A stretch of DNA of 64,000 nucleotides, taken from contig JAEZJF010000015.1 in NCBI GenBank assembly GCA_023415825.1, positions 229,138 to 293,137 of the forward strand, in the 5' to 3' direction. The position numbers were made by a program, and so were the translations under genes. Shown here one piece after another: positions 32,957 through 43,008 of the stretch (the first letter of the stretch is position 1; every line of letters starts with the position of its first letter). The notes beneath the pieces are model-generated. The model was given only the letters and a program-made list of their open reading frames with translations. It was not told the DNA's origin and ran no database searches. The DNA is from Bacillota bacterium (lineage in GTDB: Bacteria > Bacillota > Clostridia > DSM-8532).

Positions 32957-33976
32957 ATGCATATGGCGGATGCCTTGATTTCTCCGGCGGTGGGAGGTGC
33001 ATTGTGGGCAGGGACTGCTCTGACTGCGACCTATGCTGTCCGAAAAGTACAGCATGAGCTGGAAGATAAAAAAATTCCCTTAATGGGTGTTATGGGCGCT
33101 TTTGTCTTTGCTGCCCAAATGATCAACTTTACTATCCCAGGCACGGGTTCCAGCGGTCATATTGGCGGGGGAATGCTTCTGGCTATTTTATTGGGCCCCT
33201 TTGCCGGATTTTTAACCCTCGCCTCCGTACTTGTTATTCAGGCCTTATTTTTCGCAGACGGCGGCTTGCTGGCCTTGGGCTGCAATATCATCAACATGGG
33301 CTTTTTCACATGCTTTGTTGCTTATCCCTTCATCTATCGGATCATGACCCGAAAGAATACAAGTAAAAGGCGCCTTACCTTAGCCTCGGTTTTGTCGGTA
33401 GTGGCTGCCTTGCAAATAGGCGCTTTTGCTGTGGTTCTTGAGACCTTTATATCAGGAAGGACAGAATTGCCCTTCAGCACCTTTGTCCTTTTCATGCAAC
33501 CCATTCATCTTGCAATCGGGCTGGTGGAAGGTCTTATTACAGCGGCTGTAGTGGTATTCCTGAAGGAAGCCAGACCCGATCTACTGCAAAGTGACGCTGC
33601 CCCTAAGAAAATGTGGCCGTATAAGAGAATATTGGCTGTATTGGCTGTTTTGACCCTGTTGACAGGCGGAATCCTGTCTTGGTATGCATCAAGCCATCCT
33701 GATGGTCTGGAATGGTCTATTGAGAAGACTGCTGGGTCAACCGAGCTTGAATCCTCAGGATCCGTTCATCAAGCTTTGTCGGAGGTGCAGGAGAAAACGG
33801 CCCTGCTGCCTGATTATCAGCTTAAGGAGAGTGCCGAGGATATATCCGCTCAAAATGCAGGGACTTCAATCTCTGGGATTGCGGGCAGCGTTCTGACCCT
33901 GGGCTTGGTAGCCGTCATTTGTTTGTTGATACTCTTTTTTAAAAAAAGAAGGGAACCGCATAGCCGGATAATGTAG
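32957..33976 (+). CDS. cbiM: Cobalt/nickel ECF transporter substrate component (CbiM-CbiN type fusion)
   Basis: 339-residue integral membrane protein, the metal-binding S component of an energy-coupling-factor transporter. MHMADALISPAVGG gives the N-terminal Met-His-Met metal site typical of CbiM/NikM; GTGSSGHIGGGMLLAILLGP is the signature loop. About residues 215-335 form a CbiN/NikN-like extension with PDGLEWS and two membrane segments, so the usually separate small subunit is fused. Next are cbiQ (4 nt later) and cbiO. The sequence does not tell Co from Ni. Confidence 0.9.
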   Translation: MHMADALISPAVGGALWAGTALTATYAVRKVQHELEDKKIPLMGVMGAFVFAAQMINFTIPGTGSSGHIGGGMLLAILLGPFAGFLTLASVLVIQALFFADGGLLALGCNIINMGFFTCFVAYPFIYRIMTRKNTSKRRLTLASVLSVVAALQIGAFAVVLETFISGRTELPFSTFVLFMQPIHLAIGLVEGLITAAVVVFLKEARPDLLQSDAAPKKMWPYKRILAVLAVLTLLTGGILSWYASSHPDGLEWSIEKTAGSTELESSGSVHQALSEVQEKTALLPDYQLKESAEDISAQNAGTSISGIAGSVLTLGLVAVICLLILFFKKRREPHSRIM

Positions 33977-33980
33977 AAAA

Positions 33981-34775
33981 ATGTCCAGACTATCCCAGGT
34001 ACAACATGATTTAAGACATCTGGATGAGCTATCCCGGAGGAGTATAGGCTTCGGCAGAGTACACCCGGTTGTTCAGCTTATTATAACCTTGATTTTTATT
34101 ATTGTCGCCGTATCTTTTGACCCAGGGGAAATAAACGGCTTATTACCGCTCATTCTTTTTCCTTCAGCCCTTTTTATTGTGAATGAGATTCCTCTGAAGC
34201 CCATACTGGTAAGGCTTGCTTTTGGGTTCCCCTTCATTATTGGGGTGGGTATACTGAACCCTATATTCGACCGTCAGCAAATCTTAATTGGAACGATGAC
34301 ACTGGCACGGGGGTGGCTGACCTTTTTTTCTATCATGATAAAAGGGGTTCTGACCATATCGGCTGCATTACTCCTACTATCAAGCTGCGGTCTTCCAAAG
34401 CTGGCCAAATCCCTTAGGATCCTTAAGGTCCCCAAGCTTATCGTTCTTCAACTTCTTTTAACCTATCGCTACCTTACCGTTCTTTTGGAGGAGGTAGCCA
34501 GAACCCTAACAGCCTATGCCCTTCGTGCGCCGGGACAGAAGGGCATAGGCTATAAAGCCTGGGGTTCCTTAGCGGGACAACTGCTGGTTCGAACCTTTGA
34601 CAGGGCTGAGCGTATTTATCAGGCCATGCGTCTGAGGGGATTTGAAGGCGATTTTCCCGATGAACCCATGGATGGTATAAAACCCGGTGATATTTTTTAC
34701 GGCCTGTTCTGGACTTTCTACTTTATATTGACACGATGGATCAACATACCGCAATTTCTGGGAGGTTTACTATGA
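33981..34775 (+). CDS. cbiQ: ECF transporter T component CbiQ/NikQ
   Basis: 264-residue membrane coupling subunit that connects the CbiM S component to the ATPase. Five to six hydrophobic segments and the cytoplasmic motifs ARTLTAYALRAPG and ERIYQAMRLRGFEG (the Ala-Arg-Gly type coupling helices) are visible. The start is 4 nt after the cbiM stop and its ribosome-binding site is poor, so it depends on coupling. Its stop overlaps the cbiO start as ATGA. Confidence 0.9.
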   Translation: MSRLSQVQHDLRHLDELSRRSIGFGRVHPVVQLIITLIFIIVAVSFDPGEINGLLPLILFPSALFIVNEIPLKPILVRLAFGFPFIIGVGILNPIFDRQQILIGTMTLARGWLTFFSIMIKGVLTISAALLLLSSCGLPKLAKSLRILKVPKLIVLQLLLTYRYLTVLLEEVARTLTAYALRAPGQKGIGYKAWGSLAGQLLVRTFDRAERIYQAMRLRGFEGDFPDEPMDGIKPGDIFYGLFWTFYFILTRWINIPQFLGGLL

Positions 34776-35527
34776 GTCACCATAAACTAGACGCAAAGGA
34801 CCTCTATTATGCCTATCCTGGCGGAAATAAAGGCATAGAGGGAATTACCTTTCATATCAGCCATGGTGAAGCAGTGGGGGTAGTAGGGGCAAATGGTGCA
34901 GGAAAGTCTACCTTGCTCATGCTCTTAATGGGTCTCCTGTTTCCGGATTCAGGCAATATCTGTGTTGGTGATGTGGCATTGACCCCAAAAACGTTGCCAT
35001 TAATTCGCCGTCATTTGGGTATGATCTTACAGAATCCGGATGACCAGCTTTTTATGCCTACAGTCTATGAGGATGTGGCCTTTGGGCCAAGAAATATGAA
35101 GCTCGATGAGAAAGAAGTTGATCAATGTGTTCAACAGGCTTTGGAGCTTATGGGTATTTCTCATTTATCAAATAGACCCCCTTACAGGCTTTCAGGCGGT
35201 GAAAAGCGTGCTGCTGCAATAGCGGCCGTAATGGCTATGTCTCCGGATCTTCTCATCATGGATGAGCCAACCGCCCATTTGGACCCAAGGGCTAGAAGGC
35301 GCATTATGGAGATCATTAAGGGTTTTGAGCATACCCGCATTATTGCAAGCCATGACATGGACATGATTCTGGAGCTCTGCCCCCGCACCATCGTCCTAAG
35401 GTCGGGACGTGTTGCCGCAGATGGTGAGACAAAAGCAATCCTTACCAATCAACGGCTTTTGGAGGATTGTGATCTTGAAATGCCCCTATCACTTCAAAAC
35501 TGCCCTATTTGCGGCAGGTCAAAATAG
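34772..35527 (+). CDS. cbiO: ECF transporter ATP-binding protein CbiO/NikO
   Basis: 251-residue ABC ATPase driving metal uptake by CbiMQ. Walker A GANGAGKST, Q-loop LQNPDDQLF, signature RLSGGEKRAAAIAAVMAM and Walker B LLIMDEPTAHLD are intact. The frame opens at 34736, but GGGAGG 6 nt before the ATG at 34772, overlapping the cbiQ stop, marks the start. The single ATPase would act as a homodimer. C-terminal end has CPICGRSK, a CxxC pair that could be structural. Confidence 0.93.
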   Translation: MSHHKLDAKDLYYAYPGGNKGIEGITFHISHGEAVGVVGANGAGKSTLLMLLMGLLFPDSGNICVGDVALTPKTLPLIRRHLGMILQNPDDQLFMPTVYEDVAFGPRNMKLDEKEVDQCVQQALELMGISHLSNRPPYRLSGGEKRAAAIAAVMAMSPDLLIMDEPTAHLDPRARRRIMEIIKGFEHTRIIASHDMDMILELCPRTIVLRSGRVAADGETKAILTNQRLLEDCDLEMPLSLQNCPICGRSK

Positions 35528-35604
35528 TTTCTCATCCTTTCCCAGTCTGGTATAATAACATTAATTAATAAGGCCATATAATTAAACCATCTGGAGGATT
35601 TCTT

Positions 35605-36015
35605 ATGCGTATTGCAGTAATAGACGGACAAGGCGGAGGGATAGGAAAATCCATCATTGAGAAATTAAGGCTGAGTTTAGGACAAAGCCTTGATATTATA
35701 GCGCTGGGAACCAATGTTCTGGCTACTTCTGCCATGCTTAAGGCTGGTGCGGATGAAGGTGCGTCAGGAGAAAATGCTATTTTAGTCAATGCTCCCAAGG
35801 TTGATTTGATTATTGGATCATTGGGTATTATCGCGGCTAATTCCATGCTGGGAGAATTATCACCGGCCATGGCCAGGGCTATTGCTGAAAGTCCTGCAAA
35901 AAAATTATTAATTCCACTTAACCGATGCAACCTTTATGTCATAGGCGCCCGGAATGAAACATTACCGCAATATATTGACGAGATGGTTGAGACTGTAAAA
36001 TCGCATATGGTATAA
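35605..36015 (+). CDS. DUF3842 family protein
   Basis: 136-residue cytoplasmic protein of a family found in Clostridia and of unknown function. It begins MRIAVIDGQGGGIGKSIIEK, a Rossmann-like glycine-rich loop, with GTNVLATSAMLKAGA and LNRCNLYVIG as further conserved parts. GGAGG precedes the ATG. A TATAAT at 35554-35559 upstream suggests its own promoter. Nucleotide binding is plausible from the loop but unproven. Confidence 0.82.
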   Translation: MRIAVIDGQGGGIGKSIIEKLRLSLGQSLDIIALGTNVLATSAMLKAGADEGASGENAILVNAPKVDLIIGSLGIIAANSMLGELSPAMARAIAESPAKKLLIPLNRCNLYVIGARNETLPQYIDEMVETVKSHMV

Positions 36016-36048
36016 TGTATGGAACTATAGGGAATTAAAGGTGATTCT

Positions 36049-37590
36049 GTGCAAAAATCTGTTCAGGCCATTGAACAATTGTTAAAGGAATGCAAAGAGC
36101 GCCTCTTTACCAACCCGCCGCTTGCCGAGGAAAAGGCCAGAGAGGCCTTGGAGCTTTCAACTCGCTGTGGCTATGATGAGGGATGTTTTGAGAGTTTATT
36201 TGCCTTGTCGCGTATCAGCAATGTCTATAATCAGAATACTCATGCCCTGAAATATTACGAAGAGTGCCTGCAAATAGCTGAAAGGCTTAAAGAACCCAAA
36301 AAAATAGCTCTGGCTAAAAACGCTCTGGGTATTACCTATAACGACATGGGTGTACACTCCAAAGCACTGGAGTATTTTCTGGAAGTCTTGGAGCTGGTTA
36401 AAAAACACGGCCTTACTGAGATTGAATGTAGGGTAAACAATAATATTGCCTCAATTTTTTCAGATATCAAGGATCATAAAAATGGTCTTAAATATTTGCT
36501 TCTTGCTTATGAAAAGGCAATAACCATTCGTGAGCCTTTAGCCCTGTATCTTCGCAATATTGCCAATTGCTATATGGATTTAGAGGACTATGAAAGAGCT
36601 TATCAGTATTGTATTCTAGCCAGAAATGCAAACTGGCAGGAACGGGATGAGGATGTATGGGCGGATATTTATTTTATATTGGCTGTAGTTCTTGTGAGAA
36701 AAGGACGTCCGCTGCGTTCCAGCAAAGCTTTTGAGCTGGGCTTCACCCTTTCGAGAAAATACCACAGCTTTTATTCCTGCGCAGAGGGCTATATTGACAG
36801 AGCATCTATCTATAAAGAAGATCATCGGTACTTGGAGGCCATGTCTTGCCTGGATGAGGCCTACAATATCAGTGCCCAGTATCACTATCTGGGTCTTCTG
36901 CAAAAAATACATAAGCTTGATGCAGAAATCTGCCGTTGCACAGGAGATACAGCTAGAGAAAATCAGACTTTACGGGAGTATCTGGCCATTACTGAAAAGC
37001 TTGAGGAAGGCGAGTATGATAAAAAAAGAATCTATGCAGCCATGCAGGTTGCCCTTTTTTCCATAAGAAAGGAGCACCAGTACCTTAAGGAAAATGTGGA
37101 TAAGGATCCTTTGACAGGGTGTCTTTGCTCTCGCGATTTTGAATCCAAAATAACCCATGCTCTTGAGGACTCCGATAAGCATGGGGCTATGCTGTTTCTG
37201 GATGTTGACAACCTTAAGCTGGTCAATGACAGGTATGGTCATCCTGCAGGTGACAAGCTCATTGTGGAATTTGCAAACACTCTCAATAAGGTGTTTGGTG
37301 ATAAGGCTTTACAGGTGCGTAAAGGTGGGGATGAGTTTATCGTATTCTTACCCCGGGCAAGCCGCAATTATGTTATTCAACTTCTTGAAGAGATGTACGC
37401 GGCTTTATCCCGGCCACGGGTTATAGGGAAGTCTCTGATGCCTTTGAGCTGCAGCATCGGAGTTGCGTTAGCACCCTGTGATTCCACATCGGTCAAGGAG
37501 CTTGAAGCCATGGCGGACAAGGCTATGTATAGGGCTAAAAATTCAGGCAAGCGATGCTACTGTTTTTATGACTCTCTCAGCATAGGATAG
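36049..37590 (+). CDS. TPR-GGDEF diguanylate cyclase
   Basis: 513 residues. About 1-330 is a series of tetratricopeptide-like repeats (HALKYYEECLQIAERL, SKALEYFLEVLELVKKH and similar), followed by a GGDEF domain (about 345-510) with KGGDEFIVFLPR intact, LFLDVDNLKLVNDRYGH for metal and GTP binding, and no RxxD inhibitory site just before GGDEF. It should make cyclic di-GMP, with the TPR part taking protein input. No signal peptide: cytoplasmic. Starts with GTG preceded by AAAGGTG. Confidence 0.9.
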   Translation: MQKSVQAIEQLLKECKERLFTNPPLAEEKAREALELSTRCGYDEGCFESLFALSRISNVYNQNTHALKYYEECLQIAERLKEPKKIALAKNALGITYNDMGVHSKALEYFLEVLELVKKHGLTEIECRVNNNIASIFSDIKDHKNGLKYLLLAYEKAITIREPLALYLRNIANCYMDLEDYERAYQYCILARNANWQERDEDVWADIYFILAVVLVRKGRPLRSSKAFELGFTLSRKYHSFYSCAEGYIDRASIYKEDHRYLEAMSCLDEAYNISAQYHYLGLLQKIHKLDAEICRCTGDTARENQTLREYLAITEKLEEGEYDKKRIYAAMQVALFSIRKEHQYLKENVDKDPLTGCLCSRDFESKITHALEDSDKHGAMLFLDVDNLKLVNDRYGHPAGDKLIVEFANTLNKVFGDKALQVRKGGDEFIVFLPRASRNYVIQLLEEMYAALSRPRVIGKSLMPLSCSIGVALAPCDSTSVKELEAMADKAMYRAKNSGKRCYCFYDSLSIG

Positions 37591-37627
37591 TGAGAGAAGC
37601 AGAATAAATTCATCATGGGAGGCATTT

Positions 37628-38473
37628 GTGGGAGAAGTTCTAGAAAACCTGCATCTTAAAAACATTCGATCCGAACAACAAAGCTATATAAAGATTCCGG
37701 CCTTGTCGGCATTTCCGGAGCTTATTCATGGCTTTACAACACGCTTTGGTGGAGTAAGCAAAGGAGACTTTGCCACATTTAATCTTAACTTTAACCGTCC
37801 CGATCCAAAGCAGAATGTATATGAAAATTACCGGCGGTTGGGTCAAAAGCTGGGAGTTCCTCTCGATAGCATGGTTCTTTCCTATCAGGTACATGACAAT
37901 AGGGTCATACCTGTTTCATCCGAGCATGGGGGAATGGGAATAACAAGAGAACGTACCTATCGCAATGTTGATGGGATTGCAACTCAGGAAAAGGATTTAT
38001 TGCTCGTGACCCATTATGCGGACTGTGTTCCCCTTTATTTTTATGATCCCGATAAAAGAGTGATTGCACTTTCTCATTCGGGCTGGAAGGGGACACTCCT
38101 TGATATTGCGGGACAGACCGTTATGATGCTCAAGGAGAATTATGGCTGTGAGCCTCATAAACTGCATGTGGCCTTTGGCCCCCATATCAAAGCTTGCTGC
38201 TTTGAAGTGGATTCTGATGTAGCCCAGCGTTTTCAAGAGACCTTTCCATGGGCAGAGGCGTACAGCGCTAACAGTGCCGGGAGAAAATGGCTTCTGGACT
38301 TGGAGGGCATCATTACCCAGAGTCTTGTAAATCATGGTGTTGCTGTCAATAATATTACGGGTTGCAAGGTATGTACACGCTGCCAATCGGACCTGTTCTT
38401 TTCTCATCGTGGAAGTGGCGGAAAAACAGGAACGGGAGCAGCTTTTATGATGATAAGAGGGACATATGAATAA
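37628..38473 (+). CDS. pgeF: Peptidoglycan editing factor PgeF (YfiH/laccase-domain)
   Basis: 281 residues of the multicopper-polyphenol-oxidoreductase fold. Conserved Cys/His metal ligands are seen in THYADCVPLYF and LSHSGWKGT, and in GPHIKACCFEV. E. coli YfiH/PgeF removes mis-incorporated L-Ser from cell-wall precursors; other activities have been reported for the family. GTG start with GGGAGG upstream. Its end overlaps the next gene (peptide-binding lipoprotein) by 8 nt, so they form an operon. Confidence 0.87.
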   Translation: MGEVLENLHLKNIRSEQQSYIKIPALSAFPELIHGFTTRFGGVSKGDFATFNLNFNRPDPKQNVYENYRRLGQKLGVPLDSMVLSYQVHDNRVIPVSSEHGGMGITRERTYRNVDGIATQEKDLLLVTHYADCVPLYFYDPDKRVIALSHSGWKGTLLDIAGQTVMMLKENYGCEPHKLHVAFGPHIKACCFEVDSDVAQRFQETFPWAEAYSANSAGRKWLLDLEGIITQSLVNHGVAVNNITGCKVCTRCQSDLFFSHRGSGGKTGTGAAFMMIRGTYE

Positions 38474-39989
38474 AGCACTGGTTGTAATCCTATCTGCAGC
38501 ATTAATTTTAAGTGGCTGCACTACAAAACAGGTCAATGATGAAACAGAGATCAAGACAGGCTTGGACAAGGGAGCAGTCAAGGTTATTCGAGAGGATGAA
38601 GGACCCACCCAAGGGGGTATCTTAAATTTATTCATGCTTCAGCCTGACACCCTTAACCCTTTGTTCACTGAGAATCCCACTGTTCGTCAGCTTTCAGGTT
38701 TCGTTTTTGACAGCCTCTTTATTGAAGGTGAGGATGGTACTCCTGAGAAATGTCTGGTGGATGACTTTATCTTCAGTCAGGACGGATTAATTTTGGACAT
38801 GACACTCAGAGACAATATTCTCTTTCATGACGGGCAGGCCCTTACCACGGATGATGTGGCCTTTACGCTGGAAACCATCAAAACCTCAGGGAAAAGTTCA
38901 CTTTATGTCAATCATTTGACCACTGTAGAGAGCGTGAAGGTTATTGACAGGCTAAGTCTGAGATTGATTTTAAGAACGCCGGATGTCAACCTTCCTTCAA
39001 AGCTCACCTTTCCCATCCTGGCTCGTCATGTTTTTGAGGATTGGCCTATTAAAGGCCATGACAGTACCATGAAACTGATCGGAACAGGGGCTTTTAAATT
39101 TGATGCTTATACGGACGACACCGTCCTTCTTATAAGGAACGATTCATGGTGGTATCTTGAAGCTCCTGACGGCCTGTCCCATCCTATTTGGCTGGACGGC
39201 ATCACCTTTAAAGTGTTTACCGATGAATCTCAGTTGATGCAGGCCTTCCAAAAACAGGAGATTGACTTGGCTTACCTTGACGAAGGAGAATTGGAAAGTT
39301 ATGCTAGAAGAGAGGATATCTTTTTAAACAGATATGAAAGCAACTCTCTTGAGTATCTTGTTTTCTCAGCAGGAGGGAAAGAAAGCTCGCCCATAAAACA
39401 AGAGGATTTCAGAGCTGCGCTTATGCATTATCTGAGCGGATATGCCGAAGTAAATCCTATTAATATTGGAAAATCCGCTATCCCTGCCGAAAAAAGCATG
39501 AACCGGGTATCGGTCCTACAGGCATTGAAAGCAATTGGCTTTACCTATGAAGAAGATAAAAACCTTTTGGTTTTCTTTAGGAATGGTGCCAAAATATCTG
39601 TTTCACTTTCCCTTATTTATAATGGGGTTCATGGAGACCGACAGGCAGTGAGCCAGTGGGTTACTGCCGCACTCTTTGAAATTGGTGTAAATGTTAGTAC
39701 TGAAACCGCGAGCTATTCAGAACAACAGGCTCTTATCAAAAGTGGCAAGTTTGATATGATGATTTTAGGATGCCGGATTCCCCTTTTTACTGACATGACG
39801 GGTGCACTGGCGCTCGTCAAGGAAACACTTGGTCTGGGTGAACACAACTCTGTTATTATGCCGTTTTACACGAAGTATGGTGCGGTTTTATACCATAATC
39901 ACATCAGGGGTCCAAGAAAACCTGTCTGGAAAAATATCTATAACGGCTGGATGGATTGGTACTTGGTGAGGTCAAATGATGGGGATTAA
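38466..39989 (+). CDS. Peptide ABC transporter substrate-binding lipoprotein
   Basis: 507-residue family-5 extracellular solute-binding protein (OppA/DppA type). Lipobox LILSGC (Cys about 18), then MLQPDTLNPLFTENPTVRQL, DNILFHDGQALTTDDVAFTL and LIGTGAFKF, in the family order. The C-terminal half is shorter and less conserved than usual. No permease or ATPase genes are adjacent, so it is an orphan binding protein, possibly serving an uptake system elsewhere or for peptide sensing. Overlaps pgeF and the GNAT gene. Confidence 0.8.
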   Translation: MNKALVVILSAALILSGCTTKQVNDETEIKTGLDKGAVKVIREDEGPTQGGILNLFMLQPDTLNPLFTENPTVRQLSGFVFDSLFIEGEDGTPEKCLVDDFIFSQDGLILDMTLRDNILFHDGQALTTDDVAFTLETIKTSGKSSLYVNHLTTVESVKVIDRLSLRLILRTPDVNLPSKLTFPILARHVFEDWPIKGHDSTMKLIGTGAFKFDAYTDDTVLLIRNDSWWYLEAPDGLSHPIWLDGITFKVFTDESQLMQAFQKQEIDLAYLDEGELESYARREDIFLNRYESNSLEYLVFSAGGKESSPIKQEDFRAALMHYLSGYAEVNPINIGKSAIPAEKSMNRVSVLQALKAIGFTYEEDKNLLVFFRNGAKISVSLSLIYNGVHGDRQAVSQWVTAALFEIGVNVSTETASYSEQQALIKSGKFDMMILGCRIPLFTDMTGALALVKETLGLGEHNSVIMPFYTKYGAVLYHNHIRGPRKPVWKNIYNGWMDWYLVRSNDGD

Positions 39990-40488
39990 TGATGCCAATG
40001 GGATAGTCTTCAGGGGGCCTATGCAGAAGGATATAGTCCTCCTTGAAAAATGGTATGGCATGAAAGATCAATTCGGTTATGCCACGGGCTTCAAGAATTT
40101 TTCGGAAATTAATCAAAAACTGTTGGAGCCGATAAAGCCGGATACTTTAATCACAATGATCGATATTGCTGAAGATAATAAAACCATAGGTTTTATATAT
40201 GGCGAGTTCAAGAAGACAGAACCCAAAACAATCCTATGGATACATATCCTCATGGTTGAACCGGCTTATCAGCGCAGGGGGCTGGGAACCTCGGCCATAA
40301 ATAAGCTTCTTAAGGACATAGAGCTTTATCATCGCCCTTTAGCCTGTATTGCCGCTGTTTCAGAAAAAAATATCCCAGGTCTTGCATTTTGGAGCAAAGT
40401 AGGCTTCTCACGCTCAGAAAGCATGGAAGAATCTCTTTATCAACGAGGCACTTCAAATGTTGCTATTTTTCAAAAGGTTATAACATGA
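39976..40488 (+). CDS. GNAT family N-acetyltransferase
   Basis: 170 residues with a GNAT acetyl-CoA-binding core: ILMVEPAYQRRGLGTSAINK contains the Q/RxxGxG/A motif, and ENIPGLAFWSKVGF the last conserved element. Substrate unknown. Starts inside the end of the upstream lipoprotein gene (14-nt overlap), so translated by coupling. ATG at 39976 or 39979. Confidence 0.82.
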   Translation: MMGINDANGIVFRGPMQKDIVLLEKWYGMKDQFGYATGFKNFSEINQKLLEPIKPDTLITMIDIAEDNKTIGFIYGEFKKTEPKTILWIHILMVEPAYQRRGLGTSAINKLLKDIELYHRPLACIAAVSEKNIPGLAFWSKVGFSRSESMEESLYQRGTSNVAIFQKVIT

Positions 40489-40518
40489 TGTACCTGAAAT
40501 AATGAGTTGAGGTTTGAT

Positions 40519-42882
40519 ATGAAAAGGCCTTTGGCAGTATCCGCGATAGCCTTGATATGGGGCATTATACTTGCAGATGTAAATATATCTCATAGTTGGG
40601 GAATAGTGTGTATTATTATCAGCATTATAGTCATGATTTTGCTCTATCGCCCTATAAAAGCCACTCTATCCCGTTTTCTTCTCCTTGCTGTTCCCTTCCT
40701 GCTGATAGGCTATTCTGTTCACAGTCTTGATAAAAATCATCATGTTGCTGTTTTTAAGCCGTGGCAGGGACAAAGCGTGACGGTGGAAGGTGTGGTATAC
40801 GATGAGCCTGAGTTTATTGAAGGAAAAACACGCTTTGTACTTAGCACCAAAGCCATTATTGGCTCTGAAAATACCACCCTTAAGGGTGAACGCATACGGG
40901 TGACCCTTTATGGTGAAGATCCTGCATCCGTCACGTATGGCTCACTTGTAAAAGTTAAAGGTGAAATAAAATGCCCGGAAGGCCGGAGAAACCTTGGCGG
41001 CTTCAATGCACAGAAGTTTTTTGCAGCCCGGGAGATTTCGGGTACTATGAGCGCTCCAATGCAGGCATTGACTCTGATGGAGGGTAAAGAGGCTTTTTGG
41101 TTAAAGGATGCAGGTTACAAAATACGCCAAGGGATTCTAAGGACCCTTGATCAATACCTTCCTCCAAAGGAGGCTTCTATACTGGCAGGTATGCTTATTG
41201 GCTACACTGCCGATATGCCGGAGGAAATGGAGGAGGACTTCAGGCGAGCAGGTCTAAGCCATGTTATGGCAGTTTCAGGAGCCAACATAGCCTTTCTCCT
41301 GCTCCCTTTACTATGGTTTTTACAGCGCATAGGTTTTAGCCGTAGATGGTCATCCGCTCTGTCCTTTCCATTAATGCTTTTCTATGTCTTTGCTACGGGT
41401 ATGGAGGCATCTGTTGTCAGGGCTGCTATAATGGCGGGGGTTACTTTGACAGGCATGCTCTTTTGGCGCAGAACCGACATCTTTTGCTCTTTGGCTGCTT
41501 CGGCCATTCTCATACTCCTTGGCAATAGCTTCATGCTGTTTGACCCGGGCTTTATACTATCCTTTTCTGCCACCCTGTCACTGGTGATTTTTCATAAGCC
41601 GCTTTATGAGAGGCTTCCTGTCCAAATACCTAAAAGCATACGAAATACACTGGCGGGAACTCTGGCTGCTCAATTGGGTGTGATCCCGGTTATTGCTTAC
41701 AGCTTCAATACCTTTTCACTGATATCCGTTCTGTCAAATCTTTTAGTAGTACCTTTTACAGGCTTACTTACACTTCTTGGAGCACTTCTTTCCATTATAG
41801 GACCTTTTTTTGCTCCGTTAGGTCATGTATTGGGCTTTATAACTCGATATGCTGCAGCCATCATCCTCTTTGTTACCGAGAGTATTGCCAAAATTCCATG
41901 GTCTGAAATAGGAATTGCAACACCAAGTCTCATGTTAATCGGCCTTTATTATTTTTTGCTGATCTATTTTCGCTATGGCCACCCCAGAATGTCAAAAGAA
42001 ATTTCGCGGCCCATTTTAGCAGGAGTTATCCTGCTATGCGGCGCCATTGCGATCTTTACGGCTTTTCCCAGCCGATCACTTCGTATTTATTTTGCCGATG
42101 TGGGTCAGGGAGACTGCATACTCATCCGAACACCGCAGAATAAGAACATCATCATAGACGGCGGAGGAAGTATACATGATATCAAGGATTCCTACGCGGG
42201 AGAATGTATTGTGGTACCCCTGCTCTACGATCTCAATATGACCGAGATTGATCTCATGGTAGCTACTCATGGGCATGTAGACCATATCGGAGGCTTAAAG
42301 AGTGTGATGGATGCAGTAGTAGTCAAAAGCTTGGTTATAGCCGATGCCCCCGACATTGAAATGAGGGAGCTGACGGATTATGCCCTTGAAAAGGGCATAC
42401 CTGTGAGCAGGGTGAAAGAGGGAGAACAGCTCTTAAGGGAAGAAAATTTGATACTAACAACGCTTTACCCCTTAGAAGAAAAATGGCTCATGCCTGACAG
42501 CGCCACAACCAGCGCCAATGAGCTCTCGTTGGTGACCCGTCTGGACTATGGGGATTTTAACGCGCTCTTTACAGGAGATATTGGGGCGGAAACTGAAAGG
42601 CGCCTGTTATCGGATGAGAGCATGCTGCAATGTGATTTGCTGAAGATTGCCCATCATGGCTCGAAATACTCCTCGGATGCTGGATTTTTGGAAACAGTAA
42701 AACCCGGAGTTGCGGTCATTCCTGTTGGGTCGAACCGTTATGGGCATCCCAGCCCGGATGTATTGAACAGGCTTTTGGAGCGGGGAATAGAAGTTTTTCA
42801 AACTCTTGAACATGGGGGTGTTTTAGTGGAAGTAAAAAAAGATGATAATCGCATGCGTATTATAACTGTCAGGAGTCAATAA
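40519..42882 (+). CDS. comEC: ComEC/Rec2 DNA uptake channel
   Basis: 787-residue membrane protein forming the channel for single-stranded DNA in transformation. An N-terminal soluble DUF4131-type region lies between membrane segments, the competence domain has GLSHVMAVSGANIAFLLLP, and the C-terminal metallo-beta-lactamase domain has the metal motif ATHGHVDHIGGL. Full-length. GAGG 6 nt before the ATG at 40519 sets the start; a TTG at 40507 is in frame. No comEA or comEB is adjacent. It ends the pgeF operon, before a terminator. Confidence 0.92.
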   Translation: MKRPLAVSAIALIWGIILADVNISHSWGIVCIIISIIVMILLYRPIKATLSRFLLLAVPFLLIGYSVHSLDKNHHVAVFKPWQGQSVTVEGVVYDEPEFIEGKTRFVLSTKAIIGSENTTLKGERIRVTLYGEDPASVTYGSLVKVKGEIKCPEGRRNLGGFNAQKFFAAREISGTMSAPMQALTLMEGKEAFWLKDAGYKIRQGILRTLDQYLPPKEASILAGMLIGYTADMPEEMEEDFRRAGLSHVMAVSGANIAFLLLPLLWFLQRIGFSRRWSSALSFPLMLFYVFATGMEASVVRAAIMAGVTLTGMLFWRRTDIFCSLAASAILILLGNSFMLFDPGFILSFSATLSLVIFHKPLYERLPVQIPKSIRNTLAGTLAAQLGVIPVIAYSFNTFSLISVLSNLLVVPFTGLLTLLGALLSIIGPFFAPLGHVLGFITRYAAAIILFVTESIAKIPWSEIGIATPSLMLIGLYYFLLIYFRYGHPRMSKEISRPILAGVILLCGAIAIFTAFPSRSLRIYFADVGQGDCILIRTPQNKNIIIDGGGSIHDIKDSYAGECIVVPLLYDLNMTEIDLMVATHGHVDHIGGLKSVMDAVVVKSLVIADAPDIEMRELTDYALEKGIPVSRVKEGEQLLREENLILTTLYPLEEKWLMPDSATTSANELSLVTRLDYGDFNALFTGDIGAETERRLLSDESMLQCDLLKIAHHGSKYSSDAGFLETVKPGVAVIPVGSNRYGHPSPDVLNRLLERGIEVFQTLEHGGVLVEVKKDDNRMRIITVRSQ

Positions 42883-42925
42883 AATGCATAGTTAAGTAGG
42901 AATGGATTTACAGGCTACCCATTAG

Positions 42926-42960
42926 GAAGTCAGAGCATCATCACCTGACTTCTTTGTTTT
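42926..42960 (+). terminator. Terminator after comEC
   Basis: GAAGTCAG (42926-42933) pairs with CTGACTTC (42945-42952), followed by TTTGTTTTCTG. Confidence 0.75.
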
Positions 42961-43008
42961 CTGTATAAGATCCAGGGAACCGCCCCTACGTTCCTTGACC
43001 TTTAATCC